From Quadrisphaera sp. DSM 44207 (lineage in GTDB: Bacteria; Actinomycetota; Actinomycetes; Actinomycetales; Quadrisphaeraceae), in contig NZ_FNKA01000002.1 in NCBI RefSeq assembly GCF_900101335.1, positions 434,001 through 498,000 of the forward strand: a stretch of 64,000 nt of DNA, written 5' to 3'. This document shows positions 32,254-40,599 of this stretch, piece after piece. The position numbers and the translations under genes were made by a program. Below the pieces are notes generated by a model that saw nothing but the letters and a program-made list of their open reading frames with translations, made no database searches and was not told where the DNA came from. Positions within the stretch are counted from its first letter, which is position 1; every line of letters starts with the position of its first letter.

Positions 32254-33492
32254 ATGGCACCGAAGGTGATGGCCATCGTCCTGGCCGGTGGGGAAGGCAA
32301 GCGGCTGATGCCGCTGACGGCGGACCGGGCCAAGCCCGCCGTGCCGTTCGGCGGCACGTACCGCCTGGTCGACTTCGCGCTGAGCAACCTCGTCAACTCC
32401 GACTACCGCAAGATCGTCGTGCTCACGCAGTACAAGTCGCACAGCCTCGACCGGCACGTCACCGTCACCTGGCGCATGTCGACCATGCTCGGCAACTACG
32501 TCACGCCCGTGCCTGCGCAGCAGCGGCTGGGGCCGCGCTGGTACCTCGGCAGCGCGGACGCGATCTACCAGAGCCTGAACCTCATCAACGACGAGCGGCC
32601 CGACATCGTCGTGGTGGTCGGCGCCGACCACGTGTACCGCATGGACTTCTCGCAGATGGTGGCCCGCCACGTCGAGAGCGGGCTGCCGTGCACCGTCGCG
32701 GCCATCCGCCAGCCGATCTCCCTGGCCGACCAGTTCGGCGTCATCGCCACCGACCCGGCCGACCCGCGGCGGATCTCGGCGTTCCTGGAGAAGCCGAAGG
32801 ACGCGCAGGGCCTGACCGACTCCCCCGGCGAGGTGCTGGCCTCGATGGGCAACTACGTCTTCGACGCCGCCGCCCTGGTCGACGCGGTGACCCAGGACGC
32901 GGAGCTCGAGGGCTCCCGCCACGACATGGGCGGCGACATCGTCCCGTGGTTCGTGGAGGAGCAGCAGGCCGGCGTCTACGACTTCAAGGACAACGACGTC
33001 CCCGGCTCCACCGAGAGCGACCGCAGCTACTGGCGCGACGTCGGGACCCTGGACTCCTACTACGACGCCCACATGGACCTGATCTCCGTCGTCCCGGAGT
33101 TCAACCTCTACAACTACGACTGGCCGATCTACACGCAGCAGCCGCCGCTGCCGCCGGCGAAGTTCGTGCACGGCTGGCAGGGGCGCATCGGGCACGCGGT
33201 GAACGCCGTCGTCGGCCCGGGCGTGGTCGTCTCCGGCGGCATCGTGGAGAACTCCGTGCTCGCTCCGCAGGTGCGGGTGCACTCGTGGGCGTCGGTCAGC
33301 GACTCGGTGCTCATGGACGGCGTGGAGGTGCACCGGCACGCCGTGGTGCGCCGGGCCATCCTCGACAAGAACGTCGTGGTCCCGCGCGGGGCGCGCATCG
33401 GCATGGACCCGGAGGAGGACCGCCGCCGCGGCCTGACGGTGACCGACTCCGGCGTCGTCGTGATCGGCAAGGGCCAGACCGTCCCGGTCTGA
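32254..33492 (+). CDS. glgC: Glucose-1-phosphate adenylyltransferase
   Basis: 412 residues, full length. Nucleotidyltransferase signature [24 protein letters not shown] at residues 10-33 with the Gly-rich loop and catalytic Arg, [13 protein letters not shown] near 107, [13 protein letters not shown] near 122, [10 protein letters not shown] near 178 and the sugar-binding SMGNYVFD near 200. The C-terminal third is a left-handed beta-helix ([20 protein letters not shown]). It makes ADP-glucose, the donor for GlgM across the divergent promoter. Confidence 0.96.
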   Translation: MAPKVMAIVLAGGEGKRLMPLTADRAKPAVPFGGTYRLVDFALSNLVNSDYRKIVVLTQYKSHSLDRHVTVTWRMSTMLGNYVTPVPAQQRLGPRWYLGSADAIYQSLNLINDERPDIVVVVGADHVYRMDFSQMVARHVESGLPCTVAAIRQPISLADQFGVIATDPADPRRISAFLEKPKDAQGLTDSPGEVLASMGNYVFDAAALVDAVTQDAELEGSRHDMGGDIVPWFVEEQQAGVYDFKDNDVPGSTESDRSYWRDVGTLDSYYDAHMDLISVVPEFNLYNYDWPIYTQQPPLPPAKFVHGWQGRIGHAVNAVVGPGVVVSGGIVENSVLAPQVRVHSWASVSDSVLMDGVEVHRHAVVRRAILDKNVVVPRGARIGMDPEEDRRRGLTVTDSGVVVIGKGQTVPV

Positions 33493-33503
33493 GCCGGGGC
33501 GCC

Positions 33504-33519
33504 CGGGCGGTCCCGCCCG
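33504..33519 (+). terminator. Hairpin after glgC
   Basis: CGGGCG (33504-33509) and CGCCCG (33514-33519) pair around a GTCC loop, 11 nt after the glgC stop. No T-run follows. Confidence 0.5.
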
Positions 33520-33557
33520 ATCTCCGCAAAACCACGCAGGGTGCACGGGTCGGCACG

Positions 33558-33663
33558 TAACGTCGCCGGTGGGAGCACCGCCCACCGCACCGCTCCCTCC
33601 GGAGCGGCCCGCGGCGACGTGCGACGACAGCCCTCCGGGACGACCGCTCCCGCCCCGGAGGGC
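33558..33663 (+). promoter_or_regulatory. Structured 5' leader: three-way junction plus Shine-Dalgarno-sequestering hairpin
   Basis: TAACGT at 33558-33563 could be the -10. ACGTCGCCG (33560-33568) pairs perfectly with CGGCGACGT (33612-33620) and encloses two hairpins: GTGGG/CCCAC (33569-33585) and CCGCTCC/GGAGCGG with a CTCC loop (33590-33607). A third stem, GCCCTCCGGG (33630-33639) with CCCGGAGGGC (33654-33663), buries the GGAGGG Shine-Dalgarno 5 nt before the ATG. If TAACGT is the -10, part of the outer stem would precede the transcript, so the promoter may lie further upstream. Confidence 0.55.
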
Positions 33664-33667
33664 CCCC

Positions 33668-34591
33668 ATGCACCGCACGTCCTCGGCCGCCGCCGCGGCC
33701 GCCGCTCTCACCGCTCCCCTGCTGCTCGCCGGGCCGGCCCAGGCCGCGGCCCCGACCGCGCCGCAGTCCGCCGCGACCCAGGCGGAGGAGTGCCGCGACC
33801 TGGCGAACATCAACGCCACCCGCGCCCAGCACGGGCTCGCGCCCCTGAAGGGCCTGCAGGCGGACCTGACCGGCTACGCGCGCCGGCACGCGCAGGAGAT
33901 GGCGGCCCAGGGGCGCCTGTGGCACGACATGGCGGCCCTGAAGGCCGCCGTGCCCGCCGGGTGGACGAAGCTCGGCGAGAACGTGGCCCTGAACTCGCGC
34001 GGCATCGACGCGATCCACACCGCGTACCTCGCCTCCCCGGGGCACCGGGCGAACATCCTCGACCCCGCGTTCACCACCGTCGGCATCGGCGTCTGGCACG
34101 ACAGCAGGGGCGTGGTCTTCAACAGCGAGGACTTCGGCACCGCGCCCGCCAGCTGGCCGGTCCTGGACTGCCCCGCGCCCGCGGCGACCGCGCCGGCCCC
34201 GACGGCCACGGCTCCCGCGCCGCCGGCCGTCCCGACCACGCCGACGACGACGGCCACTGCTCCGAGCGCGCCGGCCCCGACGACGGCCACGGCTCCGAGC
34301 GCGCCGACGGCGACGGCGACCGCGACCGCTCCGACGGCGACGGCGCCCGCGCCGAGCGCGACGACGTCCGCGCCGAGCACCACGACCGCGCCGGCTCCGA
34401 GCGCGACGGCCTCCGCTCCGAGCACGACGACCGCACCCGCCCGGAGGACCTCCTCGCGGACCAGGACGGCGGCACCGGCGGCAGCCCCGGCCGCGCAGGA
34501 CGGCGGGTGGGCGCACGAGGACTGGCACAGCCAGCGCAGCGAGCCGCAGCACACCGGGTGGTGGTCGCGGCTGCGCGACTGGCTGCGCTGA
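33668..34591 (+). CDS. Secreted CAP/SCP-domain protein with Ala/Pro/Thr tail
   Basis: 307 residues. Signal peptide 1-26 (LTAPLLLAGPAQA). The CAP (CRISP/PR-1-like) domain covers about 42-160: CRDLANINATRAQHGLAPL, YARRHAQEMAAQGRLWHD, GENVALNSRG, SPGHRANILDPAFTTVGIGV and VVFNSEDFG, with the conserved His and Glu. A 110-residue low-complexity stretch of A-T-A-P and S-A-P units follows. The C-terminus is aromatic and basic (HTGWWSRLRDWLR), perhaps for wall or membrane contact. The ATG has GGAGGG hidden in a 10-bp stem. Confidence 0.88.
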   Translation: MHRTSSAAAAAAALTAPLLLAGPAQAAAPTAPQSAATQAEECRDLANINATRAQHGLAPLKGLQADLTGYARRHAQEMAAQGRLWHDMAALKAAVPAGWTKLGENVALNSRGIDAIHTAYLASPGHRANILDPAFTTVGIGVWHDSRGVVFNSEDFGTAPASWPVLDCPAPAATAPAPTATAPAPPAVPTTPTTTATAPSAPAPTTATAPSAPTATATATAPTATAPAPSATTSAPSTTTAPAPSATASAPSTTTAPARRTSSRTRTAAPAAAPAAQDGGWAHEDWHSQRSEPQHTGWWSRLRDWLR

Positions 34592-34627
34592 CCGCAGCAC
34601 GACGGGGTGGCCCTGGGTGGGCGCGCC

Positions 34628-34633
34628 TAGGCT
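34628..34633 (+). promoter_or_regulatory. Leaderless-type -10 for the LLM oxidoreductase
   Basis: TAGGCT lies 7 nt before GTG 34641. Confidence 0.6.
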
Positions 34634-34640
34634 GCTCAGG

Positions 34641-35444
34641 GTGAGCGAGCAGAGCAGCCAGGTCTCCCAGCGCCCGGTCCGGATCGGCCTGCAGGTGCAG
34701 CCCCAGCACGCCGACTACCCCGCGATCCGGCGGGCGGTCGCCGCCGCGGAGGAGGCGGGCGTCGACGTGGTCTTCAACTGGGACCACTTCTTCCCCCTCT
34801 ACGGCGAGCCGGGCGGCCTGCACTTCGAGTGCTGGACGATGCTGGGCGCCTGGGCGGAGGCCACCGAGCGCGTCGAGATCGGCGCCCTGGTGACGTGCAA
34901 CAGCTACCGCAACCCCGACCTGCTGGCCGACATGGCCCGCACGGTGGACCACGTCAGCGGCGGGCGGCTGGTCCTCGGCATCGGCGCCGGCTGGTTCGAG
35001 CGCGACTACGACGAGTACGGCTACGAGTTCGGCACCGCGGGCCGGCGCATCGACGCGCTCGGCGAGGCCCTGCCGCGCATCAAGGCCCGCTGGGCGCGGC
35101 TGAACCCGCCGCCGACCCGCAACGTCCCGGTGCTCGTCGGCGGCGCGGGCGAGCGCAAGACGCTGCCGCTGGTGGCGCGGCACGCGGACGTCTGGCACGG
35201 CTTCGGGGACGTCGAGACGGTCGCGCGCAAGAGCGCCGTCCTCGACGAGCGGTGCCGCGAGGTCGGTCGCGACCCGGGCGAGGTGGAGCGCTCCGTCGGC
35301 GTCGAGGGCGACCCCGCCACGGACGGCGAGGCGCTGCACGACCTCGGCGTCACCCTCTTCACCGTCGGCGTCTCCGGTCCGGACTACGACCTGGGGGCCC
35401 TGCGCGAGTGGCTGGCCTGGCGCGACGAGAAGAACCGCGGGTGA
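34641..35444 (+). CDS. LLM-class F420-dependent oxidoreductase
   Basis: 267 residues, a TIM-barrel luciferase-like monooxygenase. Landmarks are AAEEAGVDVVFNWDHFFPL near residues 37-55, TERVEIGALVTCNSYRNPDLLADMARTVDHVSGGRLVLGIGAGW, and PVLVGGAGERKTLPLVARHADVWHGFG. The bulge and the SGGRLVLGIGAGW loop fit F420-binding members, common in actinobacteria. GTG 34641 is chosen from TAGGCT 7 nt upstream. It overlaps serB by GTGA; the substrate is unknown. Confidence 0.85.
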   Translation: MSEQSSQVSQRPVRIGLQVQPQHADYPAIRRAVAAAEEAGVDVVFNWDHFFPLYGEPGGLHFECWTMLGAWAEATERVEIGALVTCNSYRNPDLLADMARTVDHVSGGRLVLGIGAGWFERDYDEYGYEFGTAGRRIDALGEALPRIKARWARLNPPPTRNVPVLVGGAGERKTLPLVARHADVWHGFGDVETVARKSAVLDERCREVGRDPGEVERSVGVEGDPATDGEALHDLGVTLFTVGVSGPDYDLGALREWLAWRDEKNRG

Positions 35445-36697
35445 GCGCACCGTCGCCGAGCCCTCCCGCGCCGCCGGCAGCGCCGCCGTCCGCCTCGCCG
35501 TCCGCCTCGCCGACGCTGCTGCTGCACCTGACGGGCGCGGACCGCCCCGGCCTGACCGCGGCGGTGCTCGCGACCCTCGCCACCCGCGGCGTGGAGGTCC
35601 TCGACGTCGAGCAGCTGGTCGTGCGCGGGCACCTGACCCTCGCCCTGCTCACCACGCCCGGGGACGACGGCGCCGCCACGGCCGCGGGGGTGCGGGCCGT
35701 CGCGGACGACCTCGGCCTCGCGCTCGTCTCCTCCCCGGGGGCCGCGGAGGAGCGGCGGCGCGGCGGGCGGGTGCACGTGACGCTGCTGGCGCGGCCGCTG
35801 AGCGCCGCCGCGGTGGCGGCGGTGGCCGGGGCCGTCGCCGGCACGGGGGCGAACATCGACCGCATCCGCCGCCTGTCGCGAGAGCCCGTCACGAGCCTGC
35901 AGCTCGACGTCTCCGGCGCCGAGCCGGAGGCGCTGCGCCGCGTGCTGGCGGCCGAGGCCGCCGTCCAGGGCGTGGACGTCGCGGTCTCCCCCGCCGGCCT
36001 GGCCCGGCACGGGCGCCGGCTGGTGGTCATGGACGTCGACTCCACCCTGATCCGGCACGAGGTGATCGAGCTGCTGGCCGCCCACGCCGGGCGCGAGGCG
36101 GAGGTGGCCGCCGTCACCGAGCGCGCGATGCGCGGCGAGCTCGACTTCGCGGCCTCCCTGCACGAGCGGGTCGCGGCGCTGGCGGGCCTGGACGCCGCCG
36201 TGCTGGAGCGGGTGCGCGACGCCGTGCAGCTGACGCCCGGCGCCCGCACGCTGTGCCGGGTGCTGCACCGGCTCGGCTTCACCCTCGCCCTGGTCTCCGG
36301 CGGCTTCGCCGAGGTGGTCCAGCCCCTGGCGGCCTCCCTGGGCATCGCGCACGTGCGCGCCAACCGCCTGGAGGTCGTCGACGGCCGCCTGACCGGGCGC
36401 GTGCTCGGGCCGGTCGTCGACCGCGCCGCGAAGGCGGTGGCCCTGCGGGAGTTCGCCGCCGCCGAGGGCCTGCCGCTCTCGCGCACCGTCGCGGTCGGGG
36501 ACGGCGCGAACGACCTCGACATGCTCGCCGCGGCCGGGCTGGGGGTCGCGTTCAACGCCAAGCCGGTGGTGCGCGAGCAGGCCGAGGTGGCGCTGACGAC
36601 GCCCTACCTCGACAGCGTGCTGTACCTGCTGGGGATCACCCGCGAGGAGGTCGAGGAGGGCCTCGCCGAGGCCGGCGAGGACGCCCCGCCCGCCTGA
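35441..36697 (+). CDS. serB: Phosphoserine phosphatase with N-terminal ACT domains
   Basis: 418 residues. A Pro/Ser/Ala-rich lead is followed by two ACT-like modules (LLLHLTGADRPGLTAAVLATL near residue 27; HVTLLARPLSAAAVAAVAGAV near 108). The HAD phosphatase domain starts near residue 190, with DVDSTLIRHEVIELLA (nucleophile DxDST), TLALVSGGFAEVV and GDGANDLDMLAAAGLGVAF. It makes serine from phosphoserine, with serine feedback likely through ACT. Coupled to the LLM gene; a hairpin covers its stop. Confidence 0.95.
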   Translation: MSAPSPSPPAPPAAPPSASPSASPTLLLHLTGADRPGLTAAVLATLATRGVEVLDVEQLVVRGHLTLALLTTPGDDGAATAAGVRAVADDLGLALVSSPGAAEERRRGGRVHVTLLARPLSAAAVAAVAGAVAGTGANIDRIRRLSREPVTSLQLDVSGAEPEALRRVLAAEAAVQGVDVAVSPAGLARHGRRLVVMDVDSTLIRHEVIELLAAHAGREAEVAAVTERAMRGELDFAASLHERVAALAGLDAAVLERVRDAVQLTPGARTLCRVLHRLGFTLALVSGGFAEVVQPLAASLGIAHVRANRLEVVDGRLTGRVLGPVVDRAAKAVALREFAAAEGLPLSRTVAVGDGANDLDMLAAAGLGVAFNAKPVVREQAEVALTTPYLDSVLYLLGITREEVEEGLAEAGEDAPPA

Positions 36698-36711
36698 GCC
36701 CCCCGGGGCTC
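36696..36711 (+). terminator. Hairpin overlapping the serB stop
   Basis: GAGCCCC (36696-36702) and GGGGCTC (36705-36711) pair with a 2-nt gap. It likely ends the LLM-serB transcript. Confidence 0.5.
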
Positions 36712-36758
36712 GGGCCCGCCCCGCGGCGCCCGCTGGGCGCGGCTGCGAGGCTGGGGCC

Positions 36759-37709
36759 GTGCACCTCCTCACCGCCGCCTCCGAGACGGCGCGGTCCCGC
36801 TTCCGCGCCCGGGTGTCCGGGGACCCGACGGGCGCCCCGGCGTGGGTGCGCGACATCGCCCGCGTCGGGCGCGGGCCGGGCTGGTTCGAGCCGGACGGCG
36901 TCGTCTGGCGGGTGCACGGCGACCTGTCGACCCTCGTCGGCGGGGTCGCGGCCCTGCTGGGGCAGGCGACCCACCCGCTGGCCCTGGCCGGGGTGCAGGG
37001 GCACTCCGACTACGTGGAGGACCCGTGGCGGCGGCTGGCCGGCACGGCCCGCTGGCTCGTGGTCAGCACCTTCGGCTCGGCGGAGCTCGCGGAGCGCGAG
37101 GCGGCCCGGGTGCGGGCCAGGCACGTGGTGGTGCGGGGCGTCGACCCCGCCGGTCGCGCGTACTCGGCATCGGACCCGCACCTGCTGCGCTGGGTGCACC
37201 TGGCCTTCACCGACGCCTTCCTCGCCGCCCAGGAGGGGGTCGGGCGGGACCTGGCGCCGCGCTTCGGCCGCCGCTGGCCCGACGCGTACGTGGCGCAGTG
37301 GGCGCGCAGCGCCGCGGCGCTGGGCGCCCGCGACCTGCCCGGGACCAGGAGCGAGCTGGTCGAGGCGCTCGCCGCGCACGGCCCGCAGCTGGAGCCGGTG
37401 CCGGAGCAGGTCCGCGCGTTCCTGTCGGCGCCACCGGGCCTGGGCCCCGCCGAGCGGCTGTTCTACCGCGGGATCGCGGACGCGGCGCAGCTGCTGCTCT
37501 GCCCGGCGCTGGCGCCGCTGGCCGACGTGCCCGGCCGCGGCGGCACCAGCGCCAGCCGCGCGCGGCTGGCGCTGGTGCGCGCCCAGCTGCGGGGGCTCTC
37601 GCTCGTCCTGGGCCCGCACAGCCCCTCCGAGGAGGCGGCCCGGTGGCGGCTCGGCCTGGGCCCGGCCCCTGCCTGGGCGCTGGAGGAGCAGGCCGCCGGT
37701 CCCGGCTGA
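36759..37709 (+). CDS. MpaB/DUF2236-family oxygenase
   Basis: 316 residues. DUF2236 hallmarks: VWRVHGDLSTLVGGVAALLGQATHPLALAGVQGHS near residues 48-82, DPWRRLAGTARWLVVSTFGSAELAE, and SDPHLLRWVHLAFTDAFL with the conserved WVH. The family includes latex-clearing rubber oxygenase relatives and MpaB, which bind heme through a conserved His; most members are uncharacterised. GTG 36759 follows GAGGCT by 6 nt, a weak leaderless -10. Confidence 0.82.
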   Translation: MHLLTAASETARSRFRARVSGDPTGAPAWVRDIARVGRGPGWFEPDGVVWRVHGDLSTLVGGVAALLGQATHPLALAGVQGHSDYVEDPWRRLAGTARWLVVSTFGSAELAEREAARVRARHVVVRGVDPAGRAYSASDPHLLRWVHLAFTDAFLAAQEGVGRDLAPRFGRRWPDAYVAQWARSAAALGARDLPGTRSELVEALAAHGPQLEPVPEQVRAFLSAPPGLGPAERLFYRGIADAAQLLLCPALAPLADVPGRGGTSASRARLALVRAQLRGLSLVLGPHSPSEEAARWRLGLGPAPAWALEEQAAGPG

Positions 37710-37717
37710 GCCGGCTG

Positions 37718-37769
37718 TGCGCTCAGGCCGTGCGCTCAGGCCGAGCGCTCGGGCCGGCCGCTCAGGCCG
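37718..37769. repeat. 13-bp tandem repeat, four copies, running into the MurE-like stop
   Basis: Units TGCGCTCAGGCCG (37718, 37731), AGCGCTCGGGCCG (37744) and GCCGCTCAGGCCG (37757). The last copy supplies the stop codon of the MurE-like gene at 37762-37764, so the array has grown from or into the coding end. Confidence 0.75.
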
Positions 37770-39321
37770 CGCGTCGGCGCAGCGCGTCGTGCAGCGCCGT
37801 CCGGTCGTCGAAGCGGCGGGTGCGCCCCGCCGCGACCAGGTCCTGGTCGGCACCGCGCCCGGCGACCACGAGGACGTCGCCGGGCCGGGCCCGGGAGACG
37901 GCGAGGGCGATCGCCCGCTCGCGGTCGGGCTCGACGAGCACCTCGGCCCGGCCGGCGCTGCGCGCGCCGGCGGCGACGTCGTCCCGCAGCGCCGCCGGGT
38001 CCTCCCCGTGCGGGCTCTCGTCCGTGACCACGACGGTGTCGGCGTGGACGCCGGCGGTGCGGCCCAGGGGTGCGCGCTTGCCGGGGTCGCGCCCACCGGT
38101 GGCGCCCAGGACGACGATCAGCCGCCCGCGCGCCAGGGACCGCAGGTACGGCAGCACGCGGCGCTGGCCGGCGGGGTTGTGCGCGTAGTCCACGAGCGCG
38201 AGGAACGGCTGGCCGGCCTCGACCCGCTCCAGCCGGCCGGGGACGCCGCCGAGCCCCTCGATCCCCGCGACGGCGGCGTCGACGTCCACGCCCGTCGAGG
38301 CGAGCGCGGCGACGGCGCCGACGGCGTTGTCCACCTGGTGGGCGCCGAGCAGGCGCATCCGCACCGGCACGTCGACGCCCGGACCGCGCAGCCGGAAGGC
38401 GGTGCCCTCCGCGCTCGCGGCCACGTCGCAGGCCCACCAGTCGGCGCGGGCGCGCGGACCGGCGCCGCACCCGAAGGTGACCACGGGGGTGCGCACCGAT
38501 CGGGCCAGGCGGCGACCGTGCTCGTCGCCGGTGCCGACGACGGCCAGGGCGCAGCGCTCGGGCTCGAAGAGGGCGGCCTTGGCGGCGAAGTAGCTCTCCA
38601 GGTCGCCGTGGAAGTCCAGGTGGTCGCGGCCGAGGTTGGTGAAGACCGCGGCGGCGAAGCGGACGCCGTCGACGCGGTGCTGCACCAGGCCGTGGCTGGA
38701 GACCTCCACGGCCGCGGCCCTGCTGCCCCGCTCGCGCAGGCTGGCCAGCGACGCGTGCAGCTCGTCGGCCTCGGGCGTCGTCCGCCGGCTGGGGCGGGTG
38801 CCCTGCGGGCCGCGGGTGACCACGCCGCCGACGATGCCGGGACGGCGTCCGGCAGCGGCCAGCCCCGCCTCGAGCAGGTGGGTGGTGCTCGTCTTGCCGT
38901 TGGTGCCGGTCACCCCGTACACGTCGAGCGACTGCGAGGGGTGGTCGTAGACCCAGGAGGACAGCGGGCCGAGCACCGCGCGGGGGTCGCGGACCACCAG
39001 GGTGGCGGCGCCGGGCACGGCGCGGTCGCCGAGGACGGCGACGGCCCCGCGGGCCAGGGCCTCGGGCACGAAGCGGGCGCCGTGCACCCGGGCGCCCGGC
39101 AGGGCGGCGTAGAGGTCGCCGGGCAGGACGGCGCGCGAGTCCTGGCTGGTCCCGGTCACGACGGCGTCCGCCGCCTCGGCGCCGATCGGCCCCTCGATCC
39201 GGCAGCCGAGGGCGCGAGCCACCTCGGCGAGCCGCTTGGGCCGGTGGTGCACGGGCCGCCAGGGGTCGGCGGACGGCGGCACGCGGCCGCTCGGCCCCGG
39301 GCCGGACTCCAGGGCCGTCAT
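37762..39321 (-). CDS. MurE-like Mur ligase with an altered specificity motif
   Basis: 519 residues, full MurE length and domain order: N-terminal UDP domain (VVTGTSQDSRAVLPGDLYAAL), central ATP domain (GVTGTNGKTSTTHLLEAGL, TTPEADELH, AAVEVSSHGLVQHRVDGV, VFTNLGRDHLDFHGDLESYF), and C-terminal domain (ALVDYAHNPAGQRRVLPYL, VLGATGGRDPGKRAPLG). The stretch that carries DNPR in diaminopimelate-adding MurE reads TDESPHGEDP, so DNPR is absent. It is not in a dcw cluster. It may be a second MurE-type ligase with a different acceptor. The ATG at 39321 has no good Shine-Dalgarno and overlaps a 6-codon mini-ORF. Confidence 0.82.
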   Translation of the reverse strand: MTALESGPGPSGRVPPSADPWRPVHHRPKRLAEVARALGCRIEGPIGAEAADAVVTGTSQDSRAVLPGDLYAALPGARVHGARFVPEALARGAVAVLGDRAVPGAATLVVRDPRAVLGPLSSWVYDHPSQSLDVYGVTGTNGKTSTTHLLEAGLAAAGRRPGIVGGVVTRGPQGTRPSRRTTPEADELHASLASLRERGSRAAAVEVSSHGLVQHRVDGVRFAAAVFTNLGRDHLDFHGDLESYFAAKAALFEPERCALAVVGTGDEHGRRLARSVRTPVVTFGCGAGPRARADWWACDVAASAEGTAFRLRGPGVDVPVRMRLLGAHQVDNAVGAVAALASTGVDVDAAVAGIEGLGGVPGRLERVEAGQPFLALVDYAHNPAGQRRVLPYLRSLARGRLIVVLGATGGRDPGKRAPLGRTAGVHADTVVVTDESPHGEDPAALRDDVAAGARSAGRAEVLVEPDRERAIALAVSRARPGDVLVVAGRGADQDLVAAGRTRRFDDRTALHDALRRRAA

Positions 39322-39338
39322 GCTGGAGCGCCTGCCAT
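39318..39338 (-). other. Mini-ORF (MAGAPA) overlapping the MurE-like start
   Basis: A strong Shine-Dalgarno, GAGGAGG, precedes ATG 39338. The six-codon ORF M-A-G-A-P-A ends in a TGA that overlaps the MurE-like ATG (ATGA). It probably serves to load ribosomes for the downstream gene. A perfect 9-bp hairpin, CCACCGGCC/GGCCGGTGG at 39372-39393, and a CCGCTGCAGCGG palindrome lie further upstream in the same leader. Confidence 0.5.
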
Positions 39339-39482
39339 GTGGGCCTCCTCGGCGCACCGCTGCAGCGGCGTCCACCGGCCGGGAGGCCGGTGGTGCGGTA
39401 GGGCTGCATCGTGCGCGACCGGACCGCGCGGCACCACCCGGGGAGCGCGGGCGCTGGCCGTGCCGGGGGCCGCGCTCGCGCA

Positions 39483-39488
39483 TAGGGT
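39483..39488 (+). promoter_or_regulatory. -10 candidate for the transferase gene at 39532
   Basis: TAGGGT lies 43 nt before the ATG, leaving a short leader with GAGGT 5 nt from the start. No clear -35 is seen. Confidence 0.4.
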
Positions 39489-39531
39489 CGTGAGCGACCG
39501 ATCACCGCGCACCGACACCACGAGGTCCCCC

Positions 39532-40599
39532 ATGAGCACCGCGCAGGAAGAGCACGTCAAGCCCGGGGTCTACACCTCCCCCGGCAAGGAGTTCACGCGG
39601 GACACGAACTACATCGGCACCCGCATCACGGCCGACGGCCGCGACGGCTACCCGGTCGAGCCCGGCCGCTACCGCCTCGTCGTCGCCCGCGCCTGCCCGT
39701 GGGCGAACCGCTCGATCATCGTGCGGCGCCTCCTCGGCCTCGAGGACGCGATCTCGATCGCCTTCTGCGGGCCCACGCACGACGAGCGCAGCTGGACCTT
39801 CGACCTCTCCCCCGGCGGCCGCGACCCGGTGCTCGGCTACGAGCGCCTGCAGGAGGCCTACTTCGCGCGCTTCCCGGACTACCCGCGCGGCATCACCGTC
39901 CCGGCGGTCGTCGACGTGACGACGAAGCAGGTGGTCACCAACGACTACCCGCAGATCACGCTCGACCTGTCCACGGAGTGGACCGCGCACCACCGCGAGG
40001 GCGCCCCGCAGCTCTACCCCGAGCGGCTGCGCGACGAGATCGACGAGGTCTCCAGGCGCGTGTTCACCGAGGTCAACAACGGGGTCTACCGGTGCGGCTT
40101 CGCCGGCTCGCAGAAGGCGTACGACCGCGCCTACGACCGGCTCTTCACGGCGCTGGACCGGCTCGAGGAGCGGCTGTCCGGCCAGCGCTACCTCGTCGGC
40201 GACACCATCACCGAGGCCGACGTGCGCCTGTTCACCACCCTGGCCCGCTTCGACCCCGTCTACCACGGGCACTTCAAGTGCAACCGGAACACGCTGTCGC
40301 AGATGCCGGCGCTGTGGGGCTACGCCCGCGACCTGTACCAGACCCCCGGCTTCGGCGACACGATCGACTTCGCGGAGATCAAGCGGCACTACTACGTCGT
40401 GCACAAGGACGTCAACCCCACCGGCATCGTGCCGAAGGGCCCGGACCTGTCCGGCTGGCTGACCCCGCACGGGCGCGAGGCGCTCGGCGGGCGCCCCTTC
40501 GGCGACGGCACCCCGCCGCCGCCCCCGCGCCCCGACGAGGTCGTCCCGCACGAGCACACCGCCGCGGGCGACGTCCAGCCGTCCGGCGCGGGGGCCTGA
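39532..40599 (+). CDS. Glutathione/mycothiol S-transferase of the xi (glutathionyl-hydroquinone reductase) type
   Basis: 355 residues. The thioredoxin-like domain has the catalytic CPWANR motif at Cys55 in RLVVARACPWANRSIIVRRLLG, then GITVPAVVDVTTKQVVTNDYPQIT. The all-alpha domain has VNNGVYRCGFAGSQKAYDRAY and YLVGDTITEADVRLFTTL. These are hallmarks of Xi-class enzymes that remove thiols from hydroquinones. In an actinobacterium the thiol is likely mycothiol. It is followed directly by a quinone oxidoreductase (TGATG overlap), suggesting a quinone-handling pair. Confidence 0.92.
   Translation: MSTAQEEHVKPGVYTSPGKEFTRDTNYIGTRITADGRDGYPVEPGRYRLVVARACPWANRSIIVRRLLGLEDAISIAFCGPTHDERSWTFDLSPGGRDPVLGYERLQEAYFARFPDYPRGITVPAVVDVTTKQVVTNDYPQITLDLSTEWTAHHREGAPQLYPERLRDEIDEVSRRVFTEVNNGVYRCGFAGSQKAYDRAYDRLFTALDRLEERLSGQRYLVGDTITEADVRLFTTLARFDPVYHGHFKCNRNTLSQMPALWGYARDLYQTPGFGDTIDFAEIKRHYYVVHKDVNPTGIVPKGPDLSGWLTPHGREALGGRPFGDGTPPPPPRPDEVVPHEHTAAGDVQPSGAGA

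Noticed and set aside
33558-33663. ydaO-type c-di-AMP riboswitch before the CAP gene
   Set aside because: Such switches often precede wall-related secreted proteins in actinobacteria, but the conserved GGTGAATC and GGGTAGGG-type segments are absent.
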